A stretch of DNA of 64,000 nt, taken from contig NZ_VMDU01000014.1 in assembly GCF_008271465.1 (NCBI RefSeq), positions 1 through 64,000 on the forward strand, written 5' to 3'. Source of the stretch: Tabrizicola flagellatus. Lineage in GTDB: Bacteria; Pseudomonadota; Alphaproteobacteria; Rhodobacterales; Rhodobacteraceae. Below the pieces are notes generated by a model. It was not told the DNA's origin and ran no database searches. It saw nothing but the letters and a program-made list of their open reading frames with translations. Shown piece after piece: positions 25,021 to 34,484 of this stretch (the stretch's first letter is position 1; every line of letters starts with the position of its first letter). Position numbers and translations under genes: made by a program.

Positions 25021-25791
25021 CTACCCGCGCGCGGACAGCACCGCGAGACAGGCGATCTCGGCAAGTTGCTGGTTCGCGCCCAGAATGTCTCCGGTCTGTC
25101 CGCCGATCCGGCGCAGCGCGGTGACTGCCAGCCAGAGCGTCACCGCAAGCGTGACGAAGACCATTGGCACCGCGGTCCAGCCGGTCAGCGCCACCGCGAT
25201 GCCCGTCGCAAGCGCAAGGCCGGCCAGCGCGGTTGCGGCAGAGGGTCGGCCGGTGGCATGGCTCAGCCCCTCGCCCCGCGCATTGGGCAGAAGCGCCATG
25301 GTCAGCCCCATCGGTGCCCGCGACAGCGCCCCGGCGGCGATCAGGGCGGCCCAGGGGCCGTTGCCCTGCGACGTGTGGACGAGAACCGCCGTCAGCGCCG
25401 ACCAGCGCGCCAGGGTCGCCAGCACGAGGGCCAGGACGCCGTAGCTGCCCACCCGGCTGTCCTTCATGATCTCCAGCCGCCGCTCGCGCGTCCAGCCGCC
25501 GAACAGCCCGTCCGCCGTGTCCGACAGCCCGTCCTCGTGCAGCGCGCCGGTCAGCATGGCGCCCGCCGCCAGCACCAGGACCGCCGCCACGCCCGGCGTC
25601 ACGCCAAGCCAGAGGGCGCCGGCGGCAAGGGCAGCCCCCATCGCGCCGAGCACGGCGCCGACCAGCGGCCAGGCCCAGGCCGAGGCGGCTGCGGTCCCCC
25701 GATGGTCGGGCAGCGGCAGGCGGGTCAGCAGCGCGAAGGCCGACAGGAGGTCGGACGGCAGCCGGAGGGCGATGTCGCGGATTGGGGTCAA
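25021..25791 (-). CDS. cobS: Adenosylcobinamide-GDP ribazoletransferase (cobalamin synthase)
   Basis: 256 residues, polytopic membrane protein. The signature of CobS is clear: [20 protein letters not shown] near residues 80-99, then [18 protein letters not shown]. Preceding text is [12 protein letters not shown]. It joins alpha-ribazole to adenosylcobinamide-GDP in the last steps of cobalamin assembly. The start is TTG at 25791 and has no strong ribosome binding site, so the exact start may differ. Divergent from cobT, with only 77 bases between starts and no cobalamin riboswitch signature there. Confidence 0.92.
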   Translation of the reverse strand: MTPIRDIALRLPSDLLSAFALLTRLPLPDHRGTAAASAWAWPLVGAVLGAMGAALAAGALWLGVTPGVAAVLVLAAGAMLTGALHEDGLSDTADGLFGGWTRERRLEIMKDSRVGSYGVLALVLATLARWSALTAVLVHTSQGNGPWAALIAAGALSRAPMGLTMALLPNARGEGLSHATGRPSAATALAGLALATGIAVALTGWTAVPMVFVTLAVTLWLAVTALRRIGGQTGDILGANQQLAEIACLAVLSARG

Positions 25792-25868
25792 AGCGGCTTG
25801 TCCCGGCTGGCGTTCGTTTCGGCCATGGGGTAGCCCCGGACGCGACGATGTGCAATCCGGAGAAGACG

Positions 25869-26873
25869 ATGCCGTTCCAGACCCTTGCCGATGTCCGTGC
25901 CGCCCTGCGCCAGCTTCCGGCCCCTGACGCGGCCGCGATCGCGGCGGCCGAGGCGCGCAACGGCCAGCTGACCAAGCCGCCCGGCGCGCTGGGCCGGCTG
26001 GAGCGGTTGGCGATCTGGATGGCGGGCTGGCAGGGAACCGACCGCCCGCGCGCCGGCAAGCCGCAGATCGTGGTCTTTGCCGGCAATCACGGGGTGACGG
26101 CCAAGGGCGTCTCGGCCTTCCCGGCAGAGGTCACGGTGCAGATGGTGGCGAACTTTGCCCATGGCGGGGCGGCGATCAACCAGCTGGCCCGCACCTTCGG
26201 GGCGAAGCTCGACGTGCATGCGCTGGACCTCGACCGGCCGACGGCGGATTTCACCGAAGGTCCGGCGATGACAGAGGCCGAGGTCGTGGCCGCCCTGCGC
26301 AAGGGATACGAGGCGGTGGACCCGGAGGCCGACCTGTTCGTGGCCGGCGAGATGGGGATCGGCAACACCACCTCTGCCGCCGCCATAGCCACCGCGCTTT
26401 ACGGCGGCACCGGCTGGGCGGGGCGGGGCACCGGCGTTGACGACGAGGGGCTGCGCCGCAAGGAGGCCGCCGTCGCTGCCGGGGTGGAGCGGCACGCGGC
26501 GGCGCTGTCCGATCCGCTGGAGGTGCTGCGCTGCCTTGGCGGGCGCGAGATCGCGGCGATGGCGGGGGCGATCCTGGGCGCACGCCGGGCGCGGGTGCCG
26601 GTAATCCTGGACGGGTTCATCGCCTGCGCGGCGGCGGCGGTGCTGGACAAGGCCGCGCCCGGGGCGCTGGACCACTGCGTCGCCGGGCACCAGAGCGCCG
26701 AGGGGGCACATGCGCGGCTGCTGGAGAAGCTGGGGAAGGAACCCCTGCTGTCTCTCGGCCTGCGGCTGGGCGAGGGGTCGGGCGCGGCGCTGGCGATCGG
26801 GGTGCTGCAGGGCGCGGTGGCCTGCCATTCCGGCATGGCGACCTTTGCCGAGGCCGGGGTCGCCGAAGGCTGA
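25869..26873 (+). CDS. cobT: Nicotinate-nucleotide--dimethylbenzimidazole phosphoribosyltransferase
   Basis: 334 residues from the ATG at 25869, preferred over the ATG at 25848 because GGAGAAG lies just before it. Family motifs: [56 protein letters not shown] near residue 158, and a C-terminal [15 protein letters not shown] with the catalytic Glu. It makes alpha-ribazole 5'-phosphate, which after dephosphorylation is the substrate of CobS. A family 1 palindrome starts six bases after the stop. Confidence 0.95.
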   Translation: MPFQTLADVRAALRQLPAPDAAAIAAAEARNGQLTKPPGALGRLERLAIWMAGWQGTDRPRAGKPQIVVFAGNHGVTAKGVSAFPAEVTVQMVANFAHGGAAINQLARTFGAKLDVHALDLDRPTADFTEGPAMTEAEVVAALRKGYEAVDPEADLFVAGEMGIGNTTSAAAIATALYGGTGWAGRGTGVDDEGLRRKEAAVAAGVERHAAALSDPLEVLRCLGGREIAAMAGAILGARRARVPVILDGFIACAAAAVLDKAAPGALDHCVAGHQSAEGAHARLLEKLGKEPLLSLGLRLGEGSGAALAIGVLQGAVACHSGMATFAEAGVAEG

Positions 26874-26878
26874 CAGGG

Positions 26879-26950
26879 GCTCCTCGTTCGACTTCGTCTC
26901 CTCGTCGCAGGTAGCTTCCCGCCGCGACGGGTGACGAAGTCATCGATGAG
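26879..26950. repeat. Intergenic palindrome, family 1, copy 3
   Basis: Imperfect palindrome with arms CTTCGTC..CCTCGTCGC and GCGACGG..GACGAAG, closing with ATCGATGAG. It starts six bases after the cobT stop and is followed by a further 90 bases in which AACGTCCACGCG and GCGTGGACG form another, looser inverted pair before the convergent gene end at 27042. Confidence 0.6.
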
Positions 26951-27041
26951 ACGTCCGCGAGACAGGCTAGCCAGTCCGCAAACGTCCACGCGCAACAGGT
27001 TGATTTCTAGAGAGTACGAAGTCTGTCCTGCGTGGACGGGC

Positions 27042-30020
27042 TTAAGCCTTCGGCATCTTCAGGCTGACAAGACGCCCGCCCTTCTGGTAGCGCACCTCGG
27101 TCTCGGTGATCGCCTTAACCGTACCGCCGTCGATCTTGTCGCCTACCTTGACCTTCTTGTACTTGCCGTTCGACTGCCGGATCAGCGCATAACGGCGGGA
27201 GTCGGTGCCGTAGGTCCCGATCAGGTTGATCTTCGACAGATTGATCGCGTTCACGAAGGTCGCCTGTTTGGCCACGCTGGCCTTGGTCGGGATCGAGGGG
27301 GCGGCCTTCGCCACTTCCGGTTCGTCAAGCTCGTCGATCTCTTCGGGCTTTGCCGCTGCCGGGGCCGCGGCGGCCACTTCGACGACCTCTTCCTTCGGCG
27401 CGGCAGGCGCAGGTTCGCGCACCGCAGCGGCCACGGCAGCCTCGACCGCGCGGCTCATGTCCTGCGGGCGGGCGGCGGGCCGCATCGAGATCGCGACGAT
27501 CGAGGGGTTCTGCGCCTCGAGAGCGGCGGCCTCGGCCAGCTTCGCCTGGGCCTGCGCGGTCAGCGAGGCACCCTGGGCACCAAGATCGGCGGGCGCGGCG
27601 CTTGCGGGCAGGATGGCGGCGGCGGCAGCGGTCACGCTGGCCGGGCGCGGCAGGGGGCGCAGGCCCGCGAAGCGGGTGGCGGCAGCAGAGCCGAGCGAGG
27701 CGTCGTCCTCTCCGCCAGCAGCGGCCGGGGCCAGACCCTCGGGGCGCGGGCGCGGCCGGAACCCCGCCATCTCGGGGTCGGACGGGATCGTCGCCTCGGG
27801 ATCCGCGGTTTCGCCGGCGGTCGCCAGCGAGGCATCTGCGGCATCGGAGGCCGCAGCTCCTGCTTCTGCCGGGGGCGCCGAAACGGCGGCGGCCGCCTGG
27901 GCGGCGGCCGCGGCGGCCTCGCTGCGGGGCGGCGGCACAAGCGGCGGCTTGCCCGCAATAAGGAACACGCCGTCGGGACTGAGAATGCCCTCGGGCGTCG
28001 GTTTCAGCAGGCCGGCGGCATCGAACTGGTAGACCGTTCCGGGCGCGGGCGGCGGCATCACCGGGTCGGGCAGGCTGTCGCGCGGATCGGCCAGCGGCGG
28101 CAGGGCAAGCGCGTCCAGCGCGGGGGGAGGGGCATCCATCGCCGACAGGAAGATCTCGTCCTGGTCCTCGACCGGAGCCGACGCGGTGGCGACCTCGGTG
28201 GTCACGGCTGTGTCGGGTGCGGGTTCGGGCGCCGGTTGGACGGGCGGCGTGGCGGGGGCCTCGGCAACGGGTTCCGGCGTGGGTTCCGGCACGGGCTCGA
28301 CAATCTCGGCTGCGACCGCGGTCGCGTCCGCCGGAACATCCGGTTCGACCGCCTCGGGATCGGCGACCTGCGCGGTTTCCTCCCCGGCATCTGCTGCCAG
28401 GCTCTCGGTGGCCAGCGCGTCGAGGTCGGCCGAGCGGGCGGATTCGCCGGCCTCGGGCAGCGGTTCGGTCAGGCCTTCGGGATCCTGCATGTCGGCCAGC
28501 ATCTCGTCGCTGGCGTCCGGGATGGTCTCGGTCGCGGCAGCCTGCGGCGCCGCATCGCGCGAGCCGATGAAATAGGAGGCCCAGGCGGCGACCAGCGCGA
28601 GGAACAGCAGGAGGAGCCCGACCATGATCATGAACACGGTCCCGCTGCGCCGTTTGGCCGGGACCGCCGCACCGAAGGTGCCGCCCGGGCGGGCCGGCGA
28701 CTTCACCGTGGTCGGCCCAAGCGACGGACGCGGGATGTCGCCGCCCTTGACCTTGACCTTGGCGCGGGTCCCGGGGATCGAAGGCGCGGTGACCAGGCCG
28801 GAATAGCCCTTCGCGGTTGCGGGCCGGGCGGCGGCGGTCTTGGCGGCGACCGCCGGGCGGGTGACGCCATCGACCGGACGGGCCGCAGCCTCGCCCGCCG
28901 CGGCCCGCCGACTGGCGAAGGCCACCATCGCGGCCGAAGGGGGCGCAGGCGGGATGTCATCCTCGACCGTGTCGGCAAGCACGCCCGAGACAGACCCCTT
29001 GCCGGCCCGCGTCCCGACCGGGGCGGCAGCGGCCGGGGACATGTCGGTGTCGCCCTCGGGGAAGGCCTGCGTGTCGGTGACATGCGCGAAGGGCGCTTCC
29101 TCGGGCTCGGGTTGCGGTTCGGGGCCGCGGGCAGGGGCCGAGGGCGCAGATGCGGCCATGGCGGCCGCCCGGTCAATGCCGCGTTCGGTTGCGACGGCTG
29201 CCTGAGGAGCGGGGGGCAGATCGGCGACGGGCCCCTCCTCGTCCATCAGGTCGAGGGCCGCGGGTTCCGCCGCCTGTGCAACGGGCGTGACCTCGGCAAC
29301 CGGCAGGTCGGCGTTCAGCGCCTCTTCCAGGCCCGGGAGGGGATCGTCATCCTCGACCGGCGCCGCGGGGGCGGGGGGCGGCGCCGAGGCGGTGGCGGGC
29401 TCGCTCACTGTCTCGGCTTCGGGCGCGAGAGGCGCGACCTCGGCCTCGGCGGCGGGGGCTGCCTTCGGCAGTTCCCGGTGCAGGACCGTCACCGGCTCGC
29501 GGTCGCGCTCGACGGTCTCGTCCTCGGAAAGGAGGCTCGCCGCGGCATTTGTCGGTCCGAACCACGGTTCGCCCACGAAGGTGCCATCTTCCGGGATCGC
29601 CACGAAGGAGACCGGGTTCAGCCTGTGTTCGACGGCAAAGGCCTCGGCCTCTGCCAGGGTTTCCTTCGCCACCACGGCCACCTTGACCGTCGCGCCCTTG
29701 CCGGACCAGTCGAAGACGAGCTCCTCGACGGCATAGGGGGTCCGGCCTTCCAGCGCGGCGGCGATCTGGCGGCGCTTCTCGTCGCGGCTGGGCCCGGGGG
29801 CATGGATCTCGGTGTAGAGGATCTGGCTGTTCGGCAGGATCAGCTTGGTGGCCAAGCCCATCGGCGACAGGCCGAGCGCGGTCTTGCGCATGTAGTCCAG
29901 CGCCTCGGCGAGATCGGGGGCGTCGAAGGCGACCTCGCCGATCGAGAGCCAGCCCTTTGGTGTCCGATGCAGAAGACCGATGGTCTCGCGCGTCAGGTCA
30001 AGTGCAAATGTCGGTTTCAT
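27042..30020 (-). CDS. Large envelope protein with GspL/PilM-like N-terminus and GspC/PilP-like C-terminus
   Basis: 992 residues, not previously named as far as I know. Residues 1-175 look like the actin-like cytoplasmic fold of PilM/GspL (FALDLTRETIGLLHRT, LPNSQILYTEI, LEGRTPYAVEELVFDWSG). A long Ala/Pro/Glu-rich spacer follows, then one membrane helix near 461-483 (MIMVGLLLLFLALVAAWASYF), a periplasmic Ala/Pro-rich stretch of about 430 residues, and a compact C-terminal domain (INLIGTYGTDSRRYALIR, VKVGDKIDGGTVKAI, EVRYQKGGRLVSLKMPKA) that resembles the HR/PilP domain of GspC. No other secretion or pilus gene is near. A bridging role between cytoplasm and envelope is inferred. Confidence 0.6.
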   Translation of the reverse strand: MKPTFALDLTRETIGLLHRTPKGWLSIGEVAFDAPDLAEALDYMRKTALGLSPMGLATKLILPNSQILYTEIHAPGPSRDEKRRQIAAALEGRTPYAVEELVFDWSGKGATVKVAVVAKETLAEAEAFAVEHRLNPVSFVAIPEDGTFVGEPWFGPTNAAASLLSEDETVERDREPVTVLHRELPKAAPAAEAEVAPLAPEAETVSEPATASAPPPAPAAPVEDDDPLPGLEEALNADLPVAEVTPVAQAAEPAALDLMDEEGPVADLPPAPQAAVATERGIDRAAAMAASAPSAPARGPEPQPEPEEAPFAHVTDTQAFPEGDTDMSPAAAAPVGTRAGKGSVSGVLADTVEDDIPPAPPSAAMVAFASRRAAAGEAAARPVDGVTRPAVAAKTAAARPATAKGYSGLVTAPSIPGTRAKVKVKGGDIPRPSLGPTTVKSPARPGGTFGAAVPAKRRSGTVFMIMVGLLLLFLALVAAWASYFIGSRDAAPQAAATETIPDASDEMLADMQDPEGLTEPLPEAGESARSADLDALATESLAADAGEETAQVADPEAVEPDVPADATAVAAEIVEPVPEPTPEPVAEAPATPPVQPAPEPAPDTAVTTEVATASAPVEDQDEIFLSAMDAPPPALDALALPPLADPRDSLPDPVMPPPAPGTVYQFDAAGLLKPTPEGILSPDGVFLIAGKPPLVPPPRSEAAAAAAQAAAAVSAPPAEAGAAASDAADASLATAGETADPEATIPSDPEMAGFRPRPRPEGLAPAAAGGEDDASLGSAAATRFAGLRPLPRPASVTAAAAAILPASAAPADLGAQGASLTAQAQAKLAEAAALEAQNPSIVAISMRPAARPQDMSRAVEAAVAAAVREPAPAAPKEEVVEVAAAAPAAAKPEEIDELDEPEVAKAAPSIPTKASVAKQATFVNAINLSKINLIGTYGTDSRRYALIRQSNGKYKKVKVGDKIDGGTVKAITETEVRYQKGGRLVSLKMPKA

Positions 30021-30180
30021 GTCGCGGGTCTAGCACGGATCTTGGAGGTGCTGGAACGTGCCCCAGCCGGTTGCTGCCTTAGTAAAGCAGCTTTTCGCCG
30101 AAGGGAAGGAAAACGGCCAAGGAAGCGGTTGCGGCGCGCGTCACAGTCACGAATTGTCGCGCAAAACGAAGGAGACCCCG

Positions 30181-30876
30181 ATGCGTGCCCTGAATGCCCT
30201 CTTCCTGTCCGCAGCCCTGGCCCTGCCGCTGGCCGCGCCGACCCTGGCCGAGGACGGCCCCTTGCGCACGATCAGCGTGACCGGCACCGGGACGGTCGAG
30301 GCCGCGCCCGACATGGCCACGGTGACCATCGGAGTGACCACGCAGGGCGAGACGGCGGCGGCGGCGCTGGCGGCCAACACCACGGCGACGGACGCGGTGA
30401 TCGCGCGGCTGACCGCCTCGGGGATCGAGGCGCGGGACATGCAGACCTCGAACCTGTCTATCAACCCGAACTGGACCGGCTATGACAGCTCCAGCCCCCG
30501 CATCTCGGGCTATGTTGCCGCGAACATGCTGACGGTGCGGGTGCGCAAGCTGGACGCGACCGGCACGGTTCTGGACGCGGCGGTGGCCGATGGTGCCAAC
30601 ACGCTGAACGGGCTGACCTTCGGCCTGGCCGACCCCGAGCCGGCCTACAACGAGGCGCGCAAGGAAGCCGTTGCCGATGCCCGCGCCAAGGCCGAGCTTC
30701 TGGCAGCGGCCGCGGGGGTCAGCCTGGGGCAGGTCCTGTCCATCGCCGACGGCGGGGCGATGACCGATCCCGCGCCGATGTATCGCGAGGCGGTCTCGGC
30801 CGTGCCGGTGCCGGTGGTGGGCGGAGAGCTGGGCCTGGTCGCCACGGTGACCATGACCTTCGCCATCACGGACTGA
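30181..30876 (+). CDS. SIMPL domain (DUF541) periplasmic protein
   Basis: 231 residues from the ATG at 30181 with GAAGGAGA nine bases upstream; the frame is open earlier but without a good start. A signal peptide (ALNALFLSAALALPLAAPTLAE) is followed by the SIMPL fold: ISVTGTGTVEAAPDMATVTIGV, then ARDMQTSNLSINPNW, YVAANMLTVRVRKLD, and ARKEAVADARAKAELLAAAAGVSLG. SIMPL proteins occur in the periplasm and are linked to oxidative stress tolerance (YggE). Divergent from the large envelope gene with 160 bases between starts. Confidence 0.88.
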   Translation: MRALNALFLSAALALPLAAPTLAEDGPLRTISVTGTGTVEAAPDMATVTIGVTTQGETAAAALAANTTATDAVIARLTASGIEARDMQTSNLSINPNWTGYDSSSPRISGYVAANMLTVRVRKLDATGTVLDAAVADGANTLNGLTFGLADPEPAYNEARKEAVADARAKAELLAAAAGVSLGQVLSIADGGAMTDPAPMYREAVSAVPVPVVGGELGLVATVTMTFAITD

Positions 30877-30995
30877 CGCCCGGCCGATTGGTGGACAAGC
30901 GGCGGAATTCGCAGGGGTTTCGCCCTTTCGCGTCATGATTTGGCCAAAGTCGCAGGGCAAAAGCGCCGCGAGAGGACAGTGCAGGAGCAGCCAGG

Positions 30996-32147
30996 ATGAT
31001 CCGCGGACCGGTCAGCCTCGTGATCGTCGGGGCAATCTCCATGGTCATGTTCCTTCTGGTCTGGAAGGGACCGCGCGCCTTCGAGGACTACCTGCCCGAA
31101 TCCGCCATGGCCTTCCTCGAGGGGCAGGCCATGCTGTCCACCTTCGGCGATCCCGCCACCGCCCGGGACGGCAGCCCCGAGGACATGCTGCGCGACGGCC
31201 CCGACGGGCTTGAGGCCAGGGGGCCGATCGCTGCCCTGGCCGGCAACCGGCCGGTCCTGATCTCGGGTGTGCTGAAGGGCCACGAGACGCGGATCGCGAA
31301 GGACATTCCGGCCGAGATCACCACGATCCGGCCAATCTCGGGCTGCAAGCCGACGCCCCCGACGCCGGAGGCGCTGGTGGGCCACGTCACGGCCGGCAGC
31401 AGCGGGCTTGAGACGGCGCTTCTGACCTATGGCGACCGGGTGCTTGCCGATGCGGTGCAGGTCTTCGTCAACAGCTATCGGCAGACGGGCAGCGGCACCG
31501 TCTCGGCCCAGGCCGAACTGGCCTACGAGGCCTACGATGTCGCGGTCACGGAAACCGCGCGGCCGGTCTATCTTGTGTTGCTGAATTTCCATGGCCACCA
31601 GATCTGGAACATCCACCTCGCCGAGGGCGCCCGGGTCGAGCGGGTGGTGCTTCTGGGAGGCGAGCAGGCGGGGGTGGCCAACCTTGACCCTGTGGTCCCG
31701 GTCGAGGTCATGCCGGCCGCGGCGCTGGCGGCCTGCGGGCTGGCGCCCGCCTATCCGCTGAACCCCGGCCACCGCTTCTTCGAGGTGCTGGCCTCTGGCC
31801 CCGAGTCCTATCGCAAGGAAGCCGAAGTGAAATACGCGGCCATGCAAGAGGCGATCCTGGCCTGGAACACCTGGTTCCGCGACACCTTCGGCGTATCGGC
31901 CGAGGAGATCCGTGCCGGGTTCGACGAGGGCATGGTCTCGGTCGTGGGGCCCGTGCCGGGTGAGGCGGGGCCGCTGGCGGTCTATGCGCCGATACAAGGG
32001 TCGCGCATCCGGACGACGCAGGATACCTACTTCGAGGTCCGCGGCCAGGGCGAGGCAGCGAACAGCTTTGCCGGTCGGGTCAAGGCCATCGCGACCAGTT
32101 TCGCCTTCGGCGATCTGGCCTATCTGAGGCAGGGAGTGTCCTTCTGA
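30996..32147 (+). CDS. Hypothetical membrane-anchored protein A
   Basis: 383 residues. One N-terminal membrane helix (VSLVIVGAISMVMFLLVW, residues 6-23) anchors a large, probably periplasmic domain. Within it a Cys pair may form a disulfide (ISGCKPTPPTP near 115 and AACGLAPAYPLNPGHRF near 245). The segment VYLVLLNFHGHQIWNIHL contains closely spaced His residues. I recognise no named family. The stop overlaps the next start by one base (TGATG), so A and B form a pair that probably acts together in the envelope. Confidence 0.65.
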   Translation: MIRGPVSLVIVGAISMVMFLLVWKGPRAFEDYLPESAMAFLEGQAMLSTFGDPATARDGSPEDMLRDGPDGLEARGPIAALAGNRPVLISGVLKGHETRIAKDIPAEITTIRPISGCKPTPPTPEALVGHVTAGSSGLETALLTYGDRVLADAVQVFVNSYRQTGSGTVSAQAELAYEAYDVAVTETARPVYLVLLNFHGHQIWNIHLAEGARVERVVLLGGEQAGVANLDPVVPVEVMPAAALAACGLAPAYPLNPGHRFFEVLASGPESYRKEAEVKYAAMQEAILAWNTWFRDTFGVSAEEIRAGFDEGMVSVVGPVPGEAGPLAVYAPIQGSRIRTTQDTYFEVRGQGEAANSFAGRVKAIATSFAFGDLAYLRQGVSF

Positions 32148-32947
32148 TGCTGCGCCTTCTGATCGGAACCGGGGTCCTGTTGATGGCGGTGGGCTTCGGC
32201 GCCGCCGGCTGGCAATACTGGCAGGGACTGCCGAAGGCGGAAGCCGCACAGGCCGACGCCAAGGCGCCCGAAGCGGGCGGGACGGCGGCCGCCGCGCCGC
32301 CGCCACGGCAGACCTGGCTGATCTCGCCTTCGGGCGGGCTGGTGCCGCAGGACGATGTCCGGGCCTATCTGGCGCAGGAGCGTTTCGCCGAACGCCGCAC
32401 GGCCACGGTGACCCGGCAGGCGCGGCTCACGGACCTGCTGGCCGAGGGCGAGACCCTGCCGCAGCCCGAGTATCTGCAGGTGCTGGCCGACATCCGCGCG
32501 CCGAAGGTGGCCGAGGGGCTCTGCGCGGTGCTCGTGCAGTCGCTTGCCACGGATTGCGCAGTCAATGCGGCGCGGGTCGTCGAGGGTAGCGTTGATCCGG
32601 TCGCAGGCACGGCGCAGTTCCGCCTGGAAGTCGTGTATCGCCTGCCCGACACCGAGGACCTGCCCGACCTTGCCGCGCATGTGCTGCGCGACGACACGGT
32701 TTCGCTGACGCTGGCGGCCGGAGCCGAGGGCACCGCCAGCGCCGAGACCGCGCTCGCTGCCGCGGTGTCCGCAGGGACCGACGCCTGTGCGGCGCAGGCC
32801 GATGCGAAGGTCTGCCGGGTGGTGCAGGTCGTGCTGGACTGGGCTCCCGACCAGCCGGTCCAGGCGCGGGCAAGGATTGCCTGGCTGGCACCGCTGCCGA
32901 AGGGCATGTTCCCCGCCCCGCCGCTCGGCCCCGCACCGGGGGGCTGA
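32147..32947 (+). CDS. Hypothetical membrane-anchored protein B
   Basis: 266 residues. An N-terminal membrane helix (LLIGTGVLLMAVGFGAAGWQYW) is followed by a low-complexity Ala/Pro linker and a domain with four to five Cys (GLCAVLVQSLATDCAVN; GTDACAAQADAKVC) that may form disulfides. No family recognised. It is translationally coupled to protein A (TGATG) and likely its partner. The two genes lie alone between a SIMPL gene and metY. Confidence 0.65.
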   Translation: MLRLLIGTGVLLMAVGFGAAGWQYWQGLPKAEAAQADAKAPEAGGTAAAAPPPRQTWLISPSGGLVPQDDVRAYLAQERFAERRTATVTRQARLTDLLAEGETLPQPEYLQVLADIRAPKVAEGLCAVLVQSLATDCAVNAARVVEGSVDPVAGTAQFRLEVVYRLPDTEDLPDLAAHVLRDDTVSLTLAAGAEGTASAETALAAAVSAGTDACAAQADAKVCRVVQVVLDWAPDQPVQARARIAWLAPLPKGMFPAPPLGPAPGG

Positions 32948-32974
32948 GGCAGCGGGGCAGCGGGGCGTATCGCC

Positions 32975-34264
32975 TCAGGCCGTGGCCTTCGTCAGCGCCT
33001 GGTCGAGGTCGGCGATGATGTCGCGCACGTCCTCGATCCCGATGGACACCCGAACCACGTCGGGCGCCGCGCCGGCCTTGATCTGCGCCTCTTCGCTGAG
33101 TTGGCGATGGGTGGTCGAGGCCGAGTGGATGATGAGGCTGCGCGTGTCGCCGAGGTTCGCCACATGGCTGAACAGCTTCACGTTGTCGATCAGCTTGACG
33201 CAGGCCTCGTAGCCGCCCTTGACCGAGAAGGTGAACAGCGCGCCGGGGCCCTTGGGCGTGATCATCTGCGCGAGGTGGTAGTAGGGCGAGGACTTCAGGC
33301 CGGGGTAAGTGACCTTGCCGATCCGGGGGTCCTGCTCCAGCCATTCCGCGACGATCTGGGCGTTCTGGACGTGGCGTTCCATGCGCAGGGCCAGCGTCTC
33401 GATCCCCATGAGGGTGTAGTGGGCGCCCTGAGGGTTCATGGTCATGCCCAGATCGCGCAGGCCGATGGCGATGGAGTGGAAGGTGAAGGCCATGTTGCCG
33501 AGCGTCGGGTGGAAGACGAGGCCGTGGTAGGCCGGTTCGGGCTGCGAGAGCGAGGGGAACTTGTCGTCCTTCGACCAGTCGAACTTGCCGGAGTCGACCA
33601 CGATCCCGCCGGTGACGGTGCCGTTCCCGGTGAGATACTTGGTCGCCGAATGGACGACGAGGGTCGCGCCGTGCTCGATCGGGCGGCAGAGGTAGGGGCT
33701 GGCGGTGGTGTTGTCCACGATCAGCGGGATATGCGCCTGGTTCGCGACGCGGGCGATGGCGGGGAGGTCGGAGAGGGCTCCGCCCGGGTTGCAGATCGTC
33801 TCGCAGAACAGCGCGCGGGTGTCGGCGTCGATGGCCTTCTCGATTTCCTTCGGGTCGTCGAAATCGACGAACTTCGCCGACCAGCCGAACTTTCGGATCG
33901 TGTTCGAGAACTGCTGGATCGTGCCGCCGTAGAGCTTCGTGGAGGCGACGATGTTGCGCCCCGGGGCCATGATCGGGAACAGCGCCATGATCTGCGCGGC
34001 ATGGCCCGAGGAGCAGGCGATGGCCCCCGCCCCGCCTTCCAGCGCCGCCACCCGGTTCGCCAGCGCCGAGACGGTGGGGTTCGTCAGGCGCGAGTAGATG
34101 TAGCCCACCTCTTGCAGGTTGAAGAGTTTCGCCGCGTGGTCGGCGTCGCGGAAGACGTAGGCGGTGGTCTGGTAGATCGGCACCTGCCGGGCGCCGGTGG
34201 CGGGGTCGGGCGCGGTGCCGGCGTGGATCGCAAGCGTCTCGAAGCCGAGGGGTCTGTCGGTCAT
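32975..34264 (-). CDS. metY: O-acetylhomoserine sulfhydrylase
   Basis: 429 residues from the ATG at 34264 with GGGAGGAA eight bases upstream. PLP-dependent Cys/Met metabolism family: FETLAIHAGTAPDPATGARQVPIYQTTAYVF, then YSRLTNPTVSALANRVAALEGG, and the PLP lysine in VVHSATKYLTGNGTVTGG. The length and these motifs favour the MetY type, which makes homocysteine from O-acetylhomoserine and sulfide. Related to metF/metR further on. No SAM-type riboswitch could be recognised in the 220-base leader, but it contains a perfect TGTCCAC..GTGGACA dyad at 34326-34342. Confidence 0.92.
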   Translation of the reverse strand: MTDRPLGFETLAIHAGTAPDPATGARQVPIYQTTAYVFRDADHAAKLFNLQEVGYIYSRLTNPTVSALANRVAALEGGAGAIACSSGHAAQIMALFPIMAPGRNIVASTKLYGGTIQQFSNTIRKFGWSAKFVDFDDPKEIEKAIDADTRALFCETICNPGGALSDLPAIARVANQAHIPLIVDNTTASPYLCRPIEHGATLVVHSATKYLTGNGTVTGGIVVDSGKFDWSKDDKFPSLSQPEPAYHGLVFHPTLGNMAFTFHSIAIGLRDLGMTMNPQGAHYTLMGIETLALRMERHVQNAQIVAEWLEQDPRIGKVTYPGLKSSPYYHLAQMITPKGPGALFTFSVKGGYEACVKLIDNVKLFSHVANLGDTRSLIIHSASTTHRQLSEEAQIKAGAAPDVVRVSIGIEDVRDIIADLDQALTKATA

Positions 34265-34325
34265 GGGTCGTTCCTCCCTGTTTCCGGGCAGGGTAGGAGG
34301 GATCGCTGCGGCTGGCAACGGGAAG

Positions 34326-34342
34326 CTGTCCACGGTGGACAG
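34326..34342. repeat. Short dyad repeat TGTCCACGGTGGACA, copy 1
   Basis: Seven-base arms around one central base, extended here by one further pair to 17 bases. The same 15 bases recur at 50584-50598, just after topA. It lies 62 bases upstream of metY and could be an operator or a small repeat. Confidence 0.5.
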
Positions 34343-34484
34343 GGCGGTGCGAGATAAGGAAATCAACGGCTTGGGCGCGGAGGTTTACGGAATATTCATC
34401 CCTGATCCGGCCTTGCGGCAGGAGGATCGTTGCGCGGGGCACAGCTTTCTGCTTGCCTCGTCCCGACCTGACCGGAGCGCCCCC

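Noticed and set aside
25792-25868. Cobalamin riboswitch between cobS and cobT
   Set aside because: The gap is only 77 bases, too short, and no B12-box text is visible.
34265-34484. SAM-II or other methionine riboswitch before metY
   Set aside because: I could not find the conserved pseudoknot elements in the leader. A covariance-model search would be decisive.
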